Positions 1 to 9,447 are shown, counted from the first letter of the stretch. The stretch is DNA of 64,000 bases from Streptomyces sp. NBC_01298 (GCF_035978755.1 NZ_CP108414.1:1736001-1800000); one strand, 5' to 3'. Numbers and translations: made by a program. Notes: a model not told the origin generated them from the sequence alone.

Positions 1-64
1 CAGGGCCCGAGGCAACGCGGCGAGGCTGGCAACCGCCACGGGTTGCCGGGCAGCCGTGCGTTCG

Positions 65-3000
65 TCAGTCAACAAGGTAGTGGGCTTCGATGTAGGCAAC
101 GGTCGAGTCGTACGGCTCCCCTACCGGCTTCAGCGTGTACCGGCGGAAGACCGCGGCGGTGGCGCGACGGGCGCCTCGGTTACGAGCGTCAGCGTTGTCC
201 CATGACCGGCTGAGGGTGCGGGTGACCACCTGGTCGATCTCCTCGGCCAAGTTTCTCTCCGTGACTGTGAGGCCGGACGGTGCATGGTCGTGGATGATCC
301 GCGATAGGACACCCACGTGGTCGTCGTCCAGCACGACGACGGCTTCGTCGGGGTGCTTCTCGGCGTTCACGATGGCGCGGGCAACCCGGAGTGCTTCGGA
401 GAGGAACTCCAGGGCGTCCTGGGCGTTCTGGATGATCCGGTCCCGCAGCTGCTTGATCCGCTCTGCGAGGGCTGTGTACTTCACGGACCCTGGTTCGACG
501 CCCTTTTCGAGGGCCGCCTTGATGTGGTCCAGGATCGCCGCTGCGGACGGCGGCGTCTTGTCCTCGCCGTCGCCCTTGTCGGGCTTGGGGCGGACGAGGG
601 CCAGCAGCTCCTTGAGTATGGCGATGCCCTGGGCGTCCAGGACGAGGGCTTCCTCCTGAGAGGCGGCCACGGAGAAGGAGTGGACGTGGGTGTTGATGAT
701 CTCCAGGACCATCGGCCCCAGTTCGGCCAGCCGTTCCTTCCTCTCCTCGTCGGAGGACTTCTTAAACAGGGTCGTGTACACAGACCCGAACAGCCCGAAG
801 CCGTCACGATACTTGGCGACCCGCTTGTCAGTGTTGATCAGTGGGTACAGACGGGCCAGGAGCCGGTAGTTCTTGGTGAACACCTCAGCCACACCAGGGT
901 TGGTGTCCAGGAAGACGTTGATGGCTCGAACGGACTCATATCCGTGGACTGTGAGGTCCAGGCCGTCCACGTCCACGAGGAGGTCTTCGATGCGGGCGAA
1001 GGTGATACGGAACTCGTCGACCAGCTCGGACAAGTCGGTGACGAACCCGCCTCCCTTGCCGGCCGCCGCCGAGGTGGGGTCGACGACGGCCCGCTGGACA
1101 TCTTCGGCGAGGCCGATGTAGTCCACGACCACGCCAGAGGTCTTCACGAACCCGGTCGGGGACACCCAGGTACGGTTCGGGCGCGTGATCGTCTGGAACA
1201 AAGTGTGGGCCTTCAGCGGCTTGTCCAGGTAGAGGACGCCCTCGTTGGGGGCGTCGAACCCAGTCATCAGCTTCGCGGTCACCACCAGGAAGCACAGCGG
1301 GTCGTCCGGTGTCAGGAACCGCCGCTTCTGCTCCTCCTCGTCGGCCTCCGAGAGCTGGAACACCCGCATGGCCGGGTCTTCTTCCTTGGAGTCCGAGACG
1401 GAGATGTTCACCTCGGCGGTGATCCGGTCATGCTTCCCGACCTCGGCGAGCACCTGTGACGACTCGAAGCCTGCCAGAAGCTCGTTGAGCTTGTCCGTGT
1501 ACGCCACGGCCAGCTCACGGTTGTAGGCGACGACCTGGGCCTTGAGGCCGTTGCGGTAAGCGCCGGCCAGGTAGTGGTCCACGATGTCCTGGCAGACCGC
1601 GTGTATGCGATCGGGGTTGGCGAACACCGAGGTGAGCCGCCCGAACTTACGGGACAGGGCCTCACGGTCGGGGTCGTCGAGGTCGAAGTCGTCGGCGAAC
1701 TGGTCGAACTCGGCCTGCAACGCAAGGTCGTTTATCTCGAAGGCGACCGGGCGGGGGTCCAGCATGACCGGGACGGTCGCCTCGTCCAGCAGAGACCGGG
1801 ACACCGAGTACCGGTGCAGCACCCTGCCCGGGTCGGTCTCCTCACCGAAGAGGGCGAAGGTGTCGGTGGCGAGGTTCCTGACGGGGGTGCCGGTCATGCC
1901 GAAGAACTTCGCGTGCGGCAACGCAGCACGCATCTGCCCAGCTAGGGACTTCGACCTGGCGGACTGAGTGCGGTGTGCCTCGTCGACCAGCACGACGATG
2001 TTGCCCCGAGTCGACAGGTTCTTGCCGGCGTCGGCGAACTTGTGGACGGTCGTGGAGATGATGCCGCGCACGTCGTCGGCCAGCAAGGCGCGCAGTTCGG
2101 CACTCGTGGCGGGCTGGTGGAAGTAGGTGTCCCCCATCGCGGAGGTGAACACCCCGGAGGTCTGCCGAACAAGCTGGGTCCGGTCCGAGAGCAGGATGAT
2201 CGTGGGCGACTCGGTGCGGGTGTCAGCCAGCAGCAGCGAGGCGGCGAACACCATCAGCAGCGTCTTCCCGGACCCCTGGTGGTGCCAGATCAGGCCCTTC
2301 GACCCGCCCTCCAGGACCCGTTCGTGGATCAGGTGCGCGGCCTCCATCTGTGGGTAGCGGGGCAGGTATTTCTTGTCCGCCCCACCTCCGGAGGTGTCGA
2401 AGAGGGCGAAGTTAGCGAGCATGTCCAGGACGGTTGCCGGATTGAGCAGCAGCTCGACGGAGCGCTTCACGTCGGCCTGCCCGGACAGGTTCTCGTCGTC
2501 GGCGGTGGACCGGAACGGCTGCCACAGGTTCGTGGGCGCACCAGCGGTGCCGAAGCGCAGCTTCAGCCCGTCGGAGGCCACCGCGAAGACGTTGGGGGTG
2601 AAGAACCACGGGTACTCGGTGGCGTACACATTGTTGATCTCGCGGGCGGCATCGGCCCACCCGGACTTCGCATTCGGCGACTTCACCTCGACTACTACCA
2701 GGGGCAGGCCGTTGACCCAGTACACGAGGTCGAACCGCCGGGAAGTCTTGCCTGGGACGGCGATGGTTACCTCGTCCGACACGACCAGCGTGTTGGCGGT
2801 CGGGCGCTCGAAGTCGATGACCTTCAGGGCGTGCCACACGCCGTCGGCGTCCCGGAACTCCTTGTGCCCGCGCAGCAGGCGCAGTACCTGCTCGTTGGCC
2901 CGCACCAAGCCGCCCTCGACCGCGTTGACCGTGGCGACGATCTCCTCGACCACCGCGTCCACGTCGAACCCGTCGATCACCCGAGGGTTGAGCCGGACAA

Positions 3001-3142
3001 TGGCGTCGCGCAGCTGGCCGACAACCACCGTCTGCGTCGTCTCACGCGCCAGTAACCTGCCCGCTGTGAAGTCCCAGCTCAGCGGGAGAGACCACTGGAT
3101 CATCAGGTTCTGGAACTGACGTTCCCGAATGCCCTTCGCCAC
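65..3142 (-). CDS. hsdR: Type I restriction enzyme, HsdR motor/nuclease subunit
   Basis: ATP-dependent translocase and endonuclease subunit of a type I restriction-modification complex, acting with HsdM and HsdS on unmodified foreign DNA. The 1025-aa protein has a PD-(D/E)xK nuclease signature (D138, then E152-V-K154 in VVVEVKSP), a Walker A motif at about residues 288-294 (GSGKT) and DEAH at 387-390, followed by helicase motifs including the QTITRPNR region and a long helical C-terminus. Length and domain order are normal for HsdR. It starts with GTG only three bases after the hsdS stop codon, so hsdM, hsdS and hsdR form one minus-strand operon. The gene itself appears intact, but the system may be inactive because hsdM upstream is split by an insertion sequence. 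Confidence 0.95.
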   Translation of the reverse strand: MAKGIRERQFQNLMIQWSLPLSWDFTAGRLLARETTQTVVVGQLRDAIVRLNPRVIDGFDVDAVVEEIVATVNAVEGGLVRANEQVLRLLRGHKEFRDADGVWHALKVIDFERPTANTLVVSDEVTIAVPGKTSRRFDLVYWVNGLPLVVVEVKSPNAKSGWADAAREINNVYATEYPWFFTPNVFAVASDGLKLRFGTAGAPTNLWQPFRSTADDENLSGQADVKRSVELLLNPATVLDMLANFALFDTSGGGADKKYLPRYPQMEAAHLIHERVLEGGSKGLIWHHQGSGKTLLMVFAASLLLADTRTESPTIILLSDRTQLVRQTSGVFTSAMGDTYFHQPATSAELRALLADDVRGIISTTVHKFADAGKNLSTRGNIVVLVDEAHRTQSARSKSLAGQMRAALPHAKFFGMTGTPVRNLATDTFALFGEETDPGRVLHRYSVSRSLLDEATVPVMLDPRPVAFEINDLALQAEFDQFADDFDLDDPDREALSRKFGRLTSVFANPDRIHAVCQDIVDHYLAGAYRNGLKAQVVAYNRELAVAYTDKLNELLAGFESSQVLAEVGKHDRITAEVNISVSDSKEEDPAMRVFQLSEADEEEQKRRFLTPDDPLCFLVVTAKLMTGFDAPNEGVLYLDKPLKAHTLFQTITRPNRTWVSPTGFVKTSGVVVDYIGLAEDVQRAVVDPTSAAAGKGGGFVTDLSELVDEFRITFARIEDLLVDVDGLDLTVHGYESVRAINVFLDTNPGVAEVFTKNYRLLARLYPLINTDKRVAKYRDGFGLFGSVYTTLFKKSSDEERKERLAELGPMVLEIINTHVHSFSVAASQEEALVLDAQGIAILKELLALVRPKPDKGDGEDKTPPSAAAILDHIKAALEKGVEPGSVKYTALAERIKQLRDRIIQNAQDALEFLSEALRVARAIVNAEKHPDEAVVVLDDDHVGVLSRIIHDHAPSGLTVTERNLAEEIDQVVTRTLSRSWDNADARNRGARRATAAVFRRYTLKPVGEPYDSTVAYIEAHYLVD

Positions 3143-3145
3143 GGC

Positions 3146-4282
3146 TCAGACCTCCAACTCGGCGGACTCGATGTCGATGGTGCGGTCCAGCAGCCCCGAC
3201 AGCAGGCCCGCCCGGACTCCACGGAGACGGGCGGACTCCGCGCGGGTTGCCTCCAACGCAGACTCCATCGCGTCAAGTTCCACCGCCATCTCGCGTTGGC
3301 GGTCGAGTGACGGTAGGCGCACGGCCATGCCCTTCGACCGCTTGGCGCTGATGTGCTTGATGTTGGTGCCACCCGCGACGTCGAGGAAAGCTCTGGACTC
3401 GTAGGCCCACATGCTCCAGTGGAAGACGAACTCAGGGATGCAGACCCCTTCCAGCGCCCGGAGTCGGAGCAGGGTCATCTGAGTGCAGACAGGTGCTGCC
3501 AGCTCGTCTCGCCACATGGCAGGCATCCCGACGGCATTCGCGCTTGCGCTGCCCTCTGACACCAAGACGTCGCCGTAGCGGAGACCGAACTTCTCGCGCT
3601 CCGCTGGGTCGTAGTTCATCTCGAGTACGTCGGACAGGTCGAGCGTCCCGTAGCCGACGTTCGCGGAACGGAGGTAGGGCGTCATGTACGGGCCGGTCGC
3701 CCTGTCAGGTGTCCGGCGAACACCCGTGGAGAAGTCGAAGGCGTGCTCGGCCCTCACGGCTTCAACCGAGTCGTCGGTGATGAGGTCGGCTCGTCTGCGA
3801 CGCAGAACCGCATGCATCGCCTCTGACTCAGCGTCGAGTGCGGTGATTTGGTCGTCTACAGCACCGATGATCTCTACGATCTGCTCCTGCACTGGCAACG
3901 GGGGCACGGTGACTCGAGCTTCGTATGCCCTGCTACGCGACAGCCCGGGAACTCCAGTCTGGGTAGTAAGCTCCGTCAGCTTCGCGTTGGCGAGGAGGCA
4001 GTAGGTGAACTCCATGCCCATGTCGGAGGGGTCCTTGATCGACACGTAGAAGGCGGTGTCGATGGGCGAGAAGTCGCCTTCACTGAACGTGACGACCCCC
4101 GACGAGCCCTTTCGTCCAACGACAACACCAGGCCCCTTCACCAGTGCCTGAGAGTGAAAGCCGACGATGCCGTTGCTCCCGTAGACGGGGAATCCTTGGC
4201 CGTCCCGAGCGTTCTCGGGAAGCGGCTTGCCGTACTCAAGGATCAGCAGTTCACCGATCGACACCCGGCGCCAGTCACGCAT
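3146..4282 (-). CDS. hsdS: Type I restriction-modification specificity subunit HsdS
   Basis: DNA sequence-recognition subunit; 378 aa when started at ATG 4282 (MRDWRRVSIGEL). It shows the two-target-recognition-domain layout: an N-terminal TRD, a central helical region (PVQEQIVEIIGAVDDQ), a second TRD and a C-terminal helical repeat (LPSLDRQREMAVELDAMES). The open frame continues upstream to 4546, but that part is the antisense-like shadow of hsdM codons. ATG 4282 matches the family N-terminus and overlaps the hsdM stop by 8 bases, which fits translational coupling. Confidence 0.9.
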   Translation of the reverse strand: MRDWRRVSIGELLILEYGKPLPENARDGQGFPVYGSNGIVGFHSQALVKGPGVVVGRKGSSGVVTFSEGDFSPIDTAFYVSIKDPSDMGMEFTYCLLANAKLTELTTQTGVPGLSRSRAYEARVTVPPLPVQEQIVEIIGAVDDQITALDAESEAMHAVLRRRRADLITDDSVEAVRAEHAFDFSTGVRRTPDRATGPYMTPYLRSANVGYGTLDLSDVLEMNYDPAEREKFGLRYGDVLVSEGSASANAVGMPAMWRDELAAPVCTQMTLLRLRALEGVCIPEFVFHWSMWAYESRAFLDVAGGTNIKHISAKRSKGMAVRLPSLDRQREMAVELDAMESALEATRAESARLRGVRAGLLSGLLDRTIDIESAELEV

Positions 4283-5672
4283 CGAAGCCTCCAATCCCGG
4301 CGGCAGCGAGGACCTGCAGCATTCGGGCCTCAACCTTCTGGCGCTCCGCTCGGGCGATGTTGTAGGCGTCGATGAGGGTGCCGAGGTCTTCCTGCTCGGC
4401 GGTGGCATGCTTGATGTAGCGGCCGATGTTGAGGTCGTACCCGTTCGCCACGATCTCCGTGGTGGGGACGAATCGCGCCGCGAGCCCGCCTTCTCCGTCG
4501 GGGTCCAGCGGGTTGCCGTCAGCGTCGAATTTCGAGTGGTAGGCATTCACGACGTCCGCGATGTCAGCGGCGGTGAGGATGTTGCGATTCTTGGCCTTGG
4601 TGAACCGCTTGGAGGCGTCGAGGAACAGCACACCGCCCTGCCGCTCCGGGGCCTTGGTGCCGGCTGCACGGAACACCAGGATCGCCGTGGGGATGCTGGT
4701 GTTGTAGAAGAGGTTGGCAGGCAGGCCGATGACCGCTTCGAGCAGGTCGTCATCCAGGACGCGCTGGCGGATGGCTGCTTCCTGGCCGCCGCGGAAAAGG
4801 ACGCCGTGCGGCAGTACGACGCCGGCGCGGCCCTTCTTCGGGCCCATGCTGGCGATCATGTGCTGCACGAACGCCCAGTCCGCCGACGACTGTGGGGCGA
4901 CCCCGCCGACAGCGCGCGGGTCATTGGTCCAGGGCTTCCACTTCAGGCTGTAGGGCGGGTTAGCGATGATCACATCGAACTGCGCGACGGACCCGTCCGG
5001 CTTGTTGAAGCGCGGGTCCTTCAGGGTGTCGCCGACCTCGACCTGGAACTGGGTGAGGTTGTGCATGAAGAGGTTCATGCGTGCCACACCCGCAGTGTCC
5101 TGTACGGCCTCCTGCCCGTACAGGCTGAGCGTGTAGCCACGTCCGCCGTGGGCCTTCAGCAGGTTGGCCGACGCGATGAGCATGCCGCCGGACCCACATG
5201 TCGGGTCGTACACCGACTCGTAGCCCTTGGGGTCGAGGACCTCGACGATCAGCTCGACGACCTCGCGCGGGGTGAAGAACTGGCCGGCACGGGTTCCGGA
5301 CCCGTCGGAGAACCGCTTCAACAGGTACTCGTACGCTCCACCGAGGACGTCGTGGGACATGTTGCCCTCGTGCATTTTTGGAGTACGGTCCATCGCCTGC
5401 ATGACCGCAGCCAACACCTCCCCCGACAGCACCTCTTCGGAGGTCCAGGTCATGGACCCGAACAGACGGGAGAACTTGTCAGGGTTGGCCGTCTCGATGG
5501 CCTGCAGGGAGGCTCGGACCCGCTGGCCGAGGCCGGTCTGGGTGATGGTGGCGAGGATGGAGGACCAAGAGGCGCGACGCTGCTGGACGGTGCCAGGGTG
5601 GATGAGCGGGATCTCGAACGACTGGTAGTCGCGGTACTCGATCTCGCGGGCTTCCTCCGGGGAGAGGTCGTC
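4275..5672 (-). pseudogene. hsdM: hsdM, main 3' portion, severed by an IS5-family insertion
   Basis: Carries most of the type I N6-adenine methyltransferase subunit. The SAM-binding motif DPTCGSGG and the catalytic NPPY motif (IIANPPYSLKW) are both present, and the C-terminus (GGFDA) is intact. The present reading frame can open at ATG 5714 inside the insertion sequence, giving a 479-aa chimeric product that lacks the authentic first 59 residues. If the IS and one CTAG copy are removed, codons 6793-6617 join to 5672-4275 in frame and give a 524-aa HsdM of normal length. Whether the truncated protein retains function cannot be told; the missing segment is the N-terminal helical domain that contacts HsdS and DNA. 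Confidence 0.9.
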
Positions 5673-6619
5673 TAGGGCCTGTTGCGAAAGTGGATCTTGT
5701 TCGTTCATGATCACGTCTTGTGGGACGTGGAGATCTAACGAACGGGCAGTGGGCCCGGCTTGAGCCGTTGCTGCCGCAGGGCATCAAGTCGGGCCGGCCG
5801 CAGGTGTGGACGCGCCGGCAGCTGATAGACGGCATACGGTGGCGGACCCGGACCGGTGCTCCGTGGCGGGACGTGCCCGAAAGATACGGGCCCTGGGACC
5901 GGGTTTACGACCTGTTCCGACGCTGGCAGCGGGACGGAACCTGGGCCGGGATCCTCACCCGGCTCCAGGCCGAGGCGGACGCGAAAGGCCTGATCACCTG
6001 GGACGTGAACGTCGACTCCACCGTCTGCCGGGCCCACCAGCACGCCGCCGGGGCGGCGAAAAGGGGGATCTCCAGAAGGAACCGCCCGGCGGAGTCTTCG
6101 TTGAGCCGTCCGACCACGCCATCGGACGTTCCCGCGGCGGGCTGACCACCAAGATTCACCTTGCCGTCGAGCAGGGACAGAAGCCCTTGTCCGTGGTGAT
6201 CACGGCCGGGCAACGGGGCGACTCCCCGCAGTTCGAGCCGGTCCTGGAAGCGATCCGGGTGCCCCGGCTCGGCCTGGGCAGGCCACGCAAGCGCCCGGAC
6301 CGAGTGCGGGCCGACAAAGCGTACGACTCCCGCAGCAATCGCTCCTACCTGCGCAGACGCGGGATCAAGGCCACGATCCCGGTCCCGGCGGACCGGGTCC
6401 GCAACCGGCTGGGACGCGGCTCGCACGGAGGTCGGCCGCCGAAGTTCGACCGAGACGACTACAAGCAGCGGCACGCGGTCGAGTGCGGGATCAACCGCCT
6501 CAAGCGCCACCGAGCCGTCGCCACCAGGTACGACAAACTCGCCGTCCGCTACGAAGCGACTGTGCTGGTCGCAGCCATCAACGAATGGCTGTGACCAGCA
6601 CTTTCACAACAGGCCCTAG
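5672..6619 (+). mobile_element. IS5-family insertion sequence inside hsdM (with 4-bp target duplication)
   Basis: The element occupies about 5676-6615 (940 bp). Its termini are near-perfect inverted repeats: GGCCTGTTGCGAAAGTG at the left and GGCCTGTTGTGAAAGTG (reverse complement) at the right, one mismatch in 17. The target duplication CTAG flanks it at 5672-5675 and 6616-6619, which matches the YTAR preference of IS5-type elements. It lies opposite in orientation to the interrupted hsdM gene. Confidence 0.92.
5720..6594 (+). CDS. IS5-family transposase, two overlapping frames (orfA/orfB)
   Basis: The N-terminal frame (GTG 5720 to 6145) encodes the DUF4096-type domain ([14 protein letters not shown], then the conserved [22 protein letters not shown]). 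The second frame ends at 6594 and encodes the DDE catalytic part ([41 protein letters not shown]). The frames overlap around an A4G5 run (gcgaaaaggggg, about 6056-6067), a plausible -1 ribosomal frameshift site typical of this IS group. Intact frames, matching terminal repeats and target duplication suggest a recent insertion. Confidence 0.9.
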
Positions 6620-6793
6620 GCCCTCGTTGTCGGCCAGGAACTCCTGGTGGTGGTGCTCCCAGGTGTCCGACAGGTACTTCCAGAACATCAGCGGGAAGAC
6701 GACCGAGGAGTATTGCGCTTCGGGCATCGCCACGCGCAGCTCGTCGGCGGCGTCCCACAAGCGGTTCTCGATCTCCTGCTGGGTCACTGCCAT
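6617..6793 (-). pseudogene. hsdM: hsdM, severed 5' portion
   Basis: Codons 1-59 of hsdM, beginning MAVTQQEIENRLWDAADELR and running through PLMFWKYLSDTWEHHHQEFLADNEGL. This is the characteristic N-terminal helical domain of HsdM, including the LMFLKYLSD-like signature. The frame currently runs into the IS and stops at 6578. ATG 6793 is preceded by AAGGA about 12 bases upstream; a TTG at 6820 is an alternative start. The last codon (CTA) lies inside the CTAG duplication and is shared with the other fragment. Confidence 0.9.
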
Positions 6794-6856
6794 CAGTCGG
6801 GGGGTGTCCTTGCTCTTCAAAGGGTGGCGACCCGAAGGCCGTGGTGATGCTGCGGG

Positions 6857-7473
6857 TCACCCTATTTCGGGCGTGCCCGCCATGTACACGCCTGGCGTGA
6901 CCTGCCGGGGGAACACATGCGGGGCGTCGTGCTCCCTGTGCGGCCAGCTCACCAACGATATCCCTCCCCCGGACCACGAAATACGGCAAACGACCCAAAC
7001 AAACGACGCGGCCATCAGTAGCCAGACGCCCCTCTTGCTGATCTTCTTGCCGATCCTCAGGACGACCCCGGGCAGGCTCCGTCTCCGCTTTCAGGTCGAG
7101 GGAGGAGAGCGGCTCCAATGCCGGATCGCCGAACTCGATCGTCAGCTCCATCTCTCGCTTTGGAGCGATGTCCGGTGCGGCCTCGCGCGACGCGTACATG
7201 GTCTCGGCAAGCGTCAACAAGGCTGAGCGTACGAGCTCGACGCGCTCGTCATCGGTGTACGGGTGCACGGCGATGTCAGTCTTACCAAGGGGCGGCAGCT
7301 CGGCCTCTGCCAGTCGGCTGGCGCTCTTCGCACTCCCCCTCCTGCTTCAGCCGCTGTTCGGAAGCCACTCGGCCCTACCGGACCTCTTGCTTCAGCTGGT
7401 CGGCGAGATCCGGCAACCCCTCTGTGAGCTGTGTCACGATGCGCGTGAAATGATCACTGCCGCCGACAGGCAC
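6857..7473 (-). pseudogene. Decayed gene upstream of hsdM (membrane-anchored protein of unknown function)
   Basis: Three successive minus-strand segments look like one broken gene of about 200 codons. Segment 1 begins at GTG 7473 behind AAGGGAGG (MPVGGSDHFTRIVTQLTEGL) and hits TAG at 7375. Coding continues in the same frame past the stop (VASEQRLKQEGECEERQP), then shifts frame into LAEAELPPLGKTDIAVHPYT and DERVELVRSALLTLAETMYA. A second frameshift near 7075 leads to a segment with strong third-position GC and a hydrophobic stretch (VWLLMAASFVWVVCRI), ending at TGA 6857. I do not recognise the family. An alternative is several tiny overlapping genes. Confidence 0.5.
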
Positions 7474-7668
7474 ACCGCCCTCCCTTATCTCTGATTCAGA
7501 ACTGTAGTCACTCGGTCCGACATCCGCGTCCGTGATCGAGGTCTGGCGATCTACCCGAGCGCCTGCCGAGTTCACTGAAGCGGGGCGTCCGCCCTTTAGT
7601 AGTTCACCACCAACGGCCTTGAACACGCGATCTGTTGGAGTGTCAGCTGACGCTCGTATCGTGGACGG

Positions 7669-8931
7669 ATGGCCAATGGCGTGTGGCACACCGGATATTA
7701 CATAGAGATCAATCTGTCCCTGCCCGACCTCGGTCATCCTGGGCGTCCCGATCTGGTGCGGGAGATCACCGCAAGCGTCGCCGACCGCGATCCGCAGCTG
7801 CTCGAATGCGTCGCCTACCGTGACGGGCGCGAATGCCTGTCTGAGACCAGCGGGAAGTCTCCGTGGATGTTCATCCGCCGAGGCCGCGTCGGAGGCCGTC
7901 GGCCACTCGTCGCCTCGCACCTGCCGATCACGCACAAGGCGACGCCAGCGGAGAGTGAGCAGCACAAGGCCTCGAAGGAGCGGATCGTCGAGACCGCCTC
8001 GCGCTACGGCCTGGGCGCCGAAGCGGAGGTGCCCACGGCGAACCGGCGTAGCATCTCCGACGCCCTCGTCACCGGTCCCGGGGGCATACGGATCGGCTGG
8101 GAGATCCAGTACCACCACCTCAGCCCCAGCAGCGTGCACCGCCGCTCGGTCAACGCCGTGCAGCACGACATCACGCCCCTGTGGGTGGCCAAGGACCGCA
8201 CCGCCTCCTTGATCGACCGCGCGCCCTGGGCCCGCGTGGACGACATGCCGTGGAAGGACATCGCCGGAGGCAAGGAGATGGTGATCCGCGGTGGGTACCG
8301 CTACCTCCAGGTGTGGAAGTGCGTGCCCAGCAGCGACCGGCACTGCCTGCTGTCCGACGGCGCCGGTCATTGTGGCGGTCTTCACTCCGACTGGTTCGTG
8401 CCTGCGCTCTGCGAGCCGGAGAAGAAGGCGGTCCACCTCGAAGACCTCGTACTAGAGAGCGCTACGGGGGAGAGCGTGCCGGTATACGTCCCCAACCGCG
8501 GCAGCGGCCGAGCTGGACGGCACATGTGGGTGCCCTCGGCTGACTGCAAGCGGTGGCGGGAGCTGATCGGCGAGAAGGAACCGCTCCCCGGTTCCCCGGC
8601 GCAGGAAGAGGACGACGAGATCACCTTCGCAGAACAGGAGATAGACCGGACCTGCCGGGCTGGCCATGAAGGCTGGTTCGTCAGCGACGCCCGGCCCATC
8701 CGCGATCTCGGCCAGCCCACCGGCGGCTTCACCCTCCCCCGGATGCCAGCGCAGCGGTCCCGGAACCCGATGCTGATCACTGCCGTCGAGCGGACCGCTG
8801 CCTCCGCCGCGCTGGGCTGCCCACCGTGGGAGCTCGGGCCATGCGCCGAGTGTGGCCAGCTAATGCGCAGGTACGGGCGGGACGCTGCCATGTTCTGTGG
8901 CGTGTGCCGCGTCGTCCTCAACGACCGCTAG
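7669..8931 (+). CDS. CoiA-like nuclease-domain protein with zinc finger
   Basis: 420-aa protein. Residues about 95-165 match the CoiA-like PD-(D/E)xK nuclease fold: a basic helix (HKASKERIVETASRYG), then SISD131ALV and GWE145IQ147YHH, the D and ExQ catalytic pattern of this family. The C-terminus holds CAECGQ and CGVC pairs that would form a zinc ribbon. ATG 7669 has a weak GGACGG just upstream. It is followed by a strong terminator at 8975. Its place beside a type I restriction locus suggests a DNA-processing or defence role; that is inference, and DNA uptake is the other known role of CoiA. Confidence 0.75.
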   Translation: MANGVWHTGYYIEINLSLPDLGHPGRPDLVREITASVADRDPQLLECVAYRDGRECLSETSGKSPWMFIRRGRVGGRRPLVASHLPITHKATPAESEQHKASKERIVETASRYGLGAEAEVPTANRRSISDALVTGPGGIRIGWEIQYHHLSPSSVHRRSVNAVQHDITPLWVAKDRTASLIDRAPWARVDDMPWKDIAGGKEMVIRGGYRYLQVWKCVPSSDRHCLLSDGAGHCGGLHSDWFVPALCEPEKKAVHLEDLVLESATGESVPVYVPNRGSGRAGRHMWVPSADCKRWRELIGEKEPLPGSPAQEEDDEITFAEQEIDRTCRAGHEGWFVSDARPIRDLGQPTGGFTLPRMPAQRSRNPMLITAVERTAASAALGCPPWELGPCAECGQLMRRYGRDAAMFCGVCRVVLNDR

Positions 8932-8974
8932 CTCCGAAGCCACAGCGGAGGGCAACCGCAACTACGGAACAGTG

Positions 8975-9012
8975 AAGGACCCGACCGGCGATGTGGTCGG
9001 GTCCTTCGTTTT
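8975..9012 (+). terminator. Rho-independent terminator after the CoiA-like gene
   Basis: Perfect 12-bp arms AAGGACCCGACC (8975-8986) and GGTCGGGTCCTT (8995-9006) are separated by 8 bases and followed by CGTTTT. Confidence 0.85.
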
Positions 9013-9029
9013 GCTCTGGCGGGCGCGTG

Positions 9030-9088
9030 CGGAGGATACGAGATTCAAACTCGTGAGGGTTAGTTGCCCCCCCAACATGCTTTCCAAA
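9030..9088 (-). tRNA. 3' half of tRNA-Ser(GGA), probable attachment-site remnant
   Basis: Read on the minus strand it runs TTTGGAAAGCATGTTGGGG, an extended variable arm, CTCACGAGTTTGAATCTCGT (T arm) and ATCCTCCG (acceptor). This corresponds to the 3' half of a Streptomyces serine tRNA beginning in the anticodon loop (GGA). No 5' half precedes it, the T loop has GTTTGAATC rather than GTTCGAATC, and CCA is not encoded. Such half-genes are typically left by site-specific integration of phage or conjugative elements into tRNA genes. It should not be counted as a functional tRNA. Confidence 0.7.
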
Positions 9089-9340
9089 TATTCGTACGCC
9101 CGTCCGTCGAGGTCCGCACCCGTCCTGACCTGCGGCGGAGCTCTTGGGTCAGCCTCGTCCGGACGGCACCGGGCGAGGGTGAACGAGACCAGACCTGAGA
9201 CCGCCCGAGCGTCCTGTCTGCCTCGGCGCTATGCCGGCAGAGGCTGCCGGATTGGGGATCCCGTCCGGTCAGGCCGCACCGACGTTCAGCTACCGAGCCC
9301 CCTGATGCCGATCCCGAATTTTCCTCAGAGCTACTCTTCG

Positions 9341-9373
9341 CCCCAGTTGGTTCACGGAGTGAACCAACTGGGG
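9341..9373. promoter_or_regulatory. Perfect 15-bp inverted repeat, candidate operator
   Basis: CCCCAGTTGGTTCAC, GGA, GTGAACCAACTGGGG: 15 bp arms without mismatch around a 3-base centre, 74 bases before the small gene at 9448. There is no T-run, so a terminator is unlikely; an operator for a dimeric regulator or an RNA hairpin is more plausible. The stretch 9089-9340 shows no other support for a gene. Confidence 0.55.
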
Positions 9374-9447
9374 AACGTGGGGAGCGAGCGCAGGCGTGAC
9401 GCGGCTGCTCTTCGACGGGTGTCAGAGCTGTGGGGGATGATCGGGCC

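Noticed and set aside
317..1459. A 380-codon plus-strand open frame opposite hsdR
   Set aside because: It mirrors hsdR codons, has no ribosome site and low-complexity composition; typical antisense shadow in GC-rich DNA.
4227..5675. A 482-codon plus-strand open frame opposite hsdM
   Set aside because: Antisense shadow of a recognised methyltransferase gene; no homologous motif in the translation.
6549..7268. A single 239-aa minus-strand protein spanning 6549-7268
   Set aside because: Its middle loses third-position GC while an adjacent frame gains it; the last part is the antisense or off-frame reading of hsdM and the IS. Better explained as a broken gene followed by hsdM.
9030..9088. A functional tRNA gene
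   Set aside because: Only the 3' half is present and no D arm or 5' acceptor strand precedes it.
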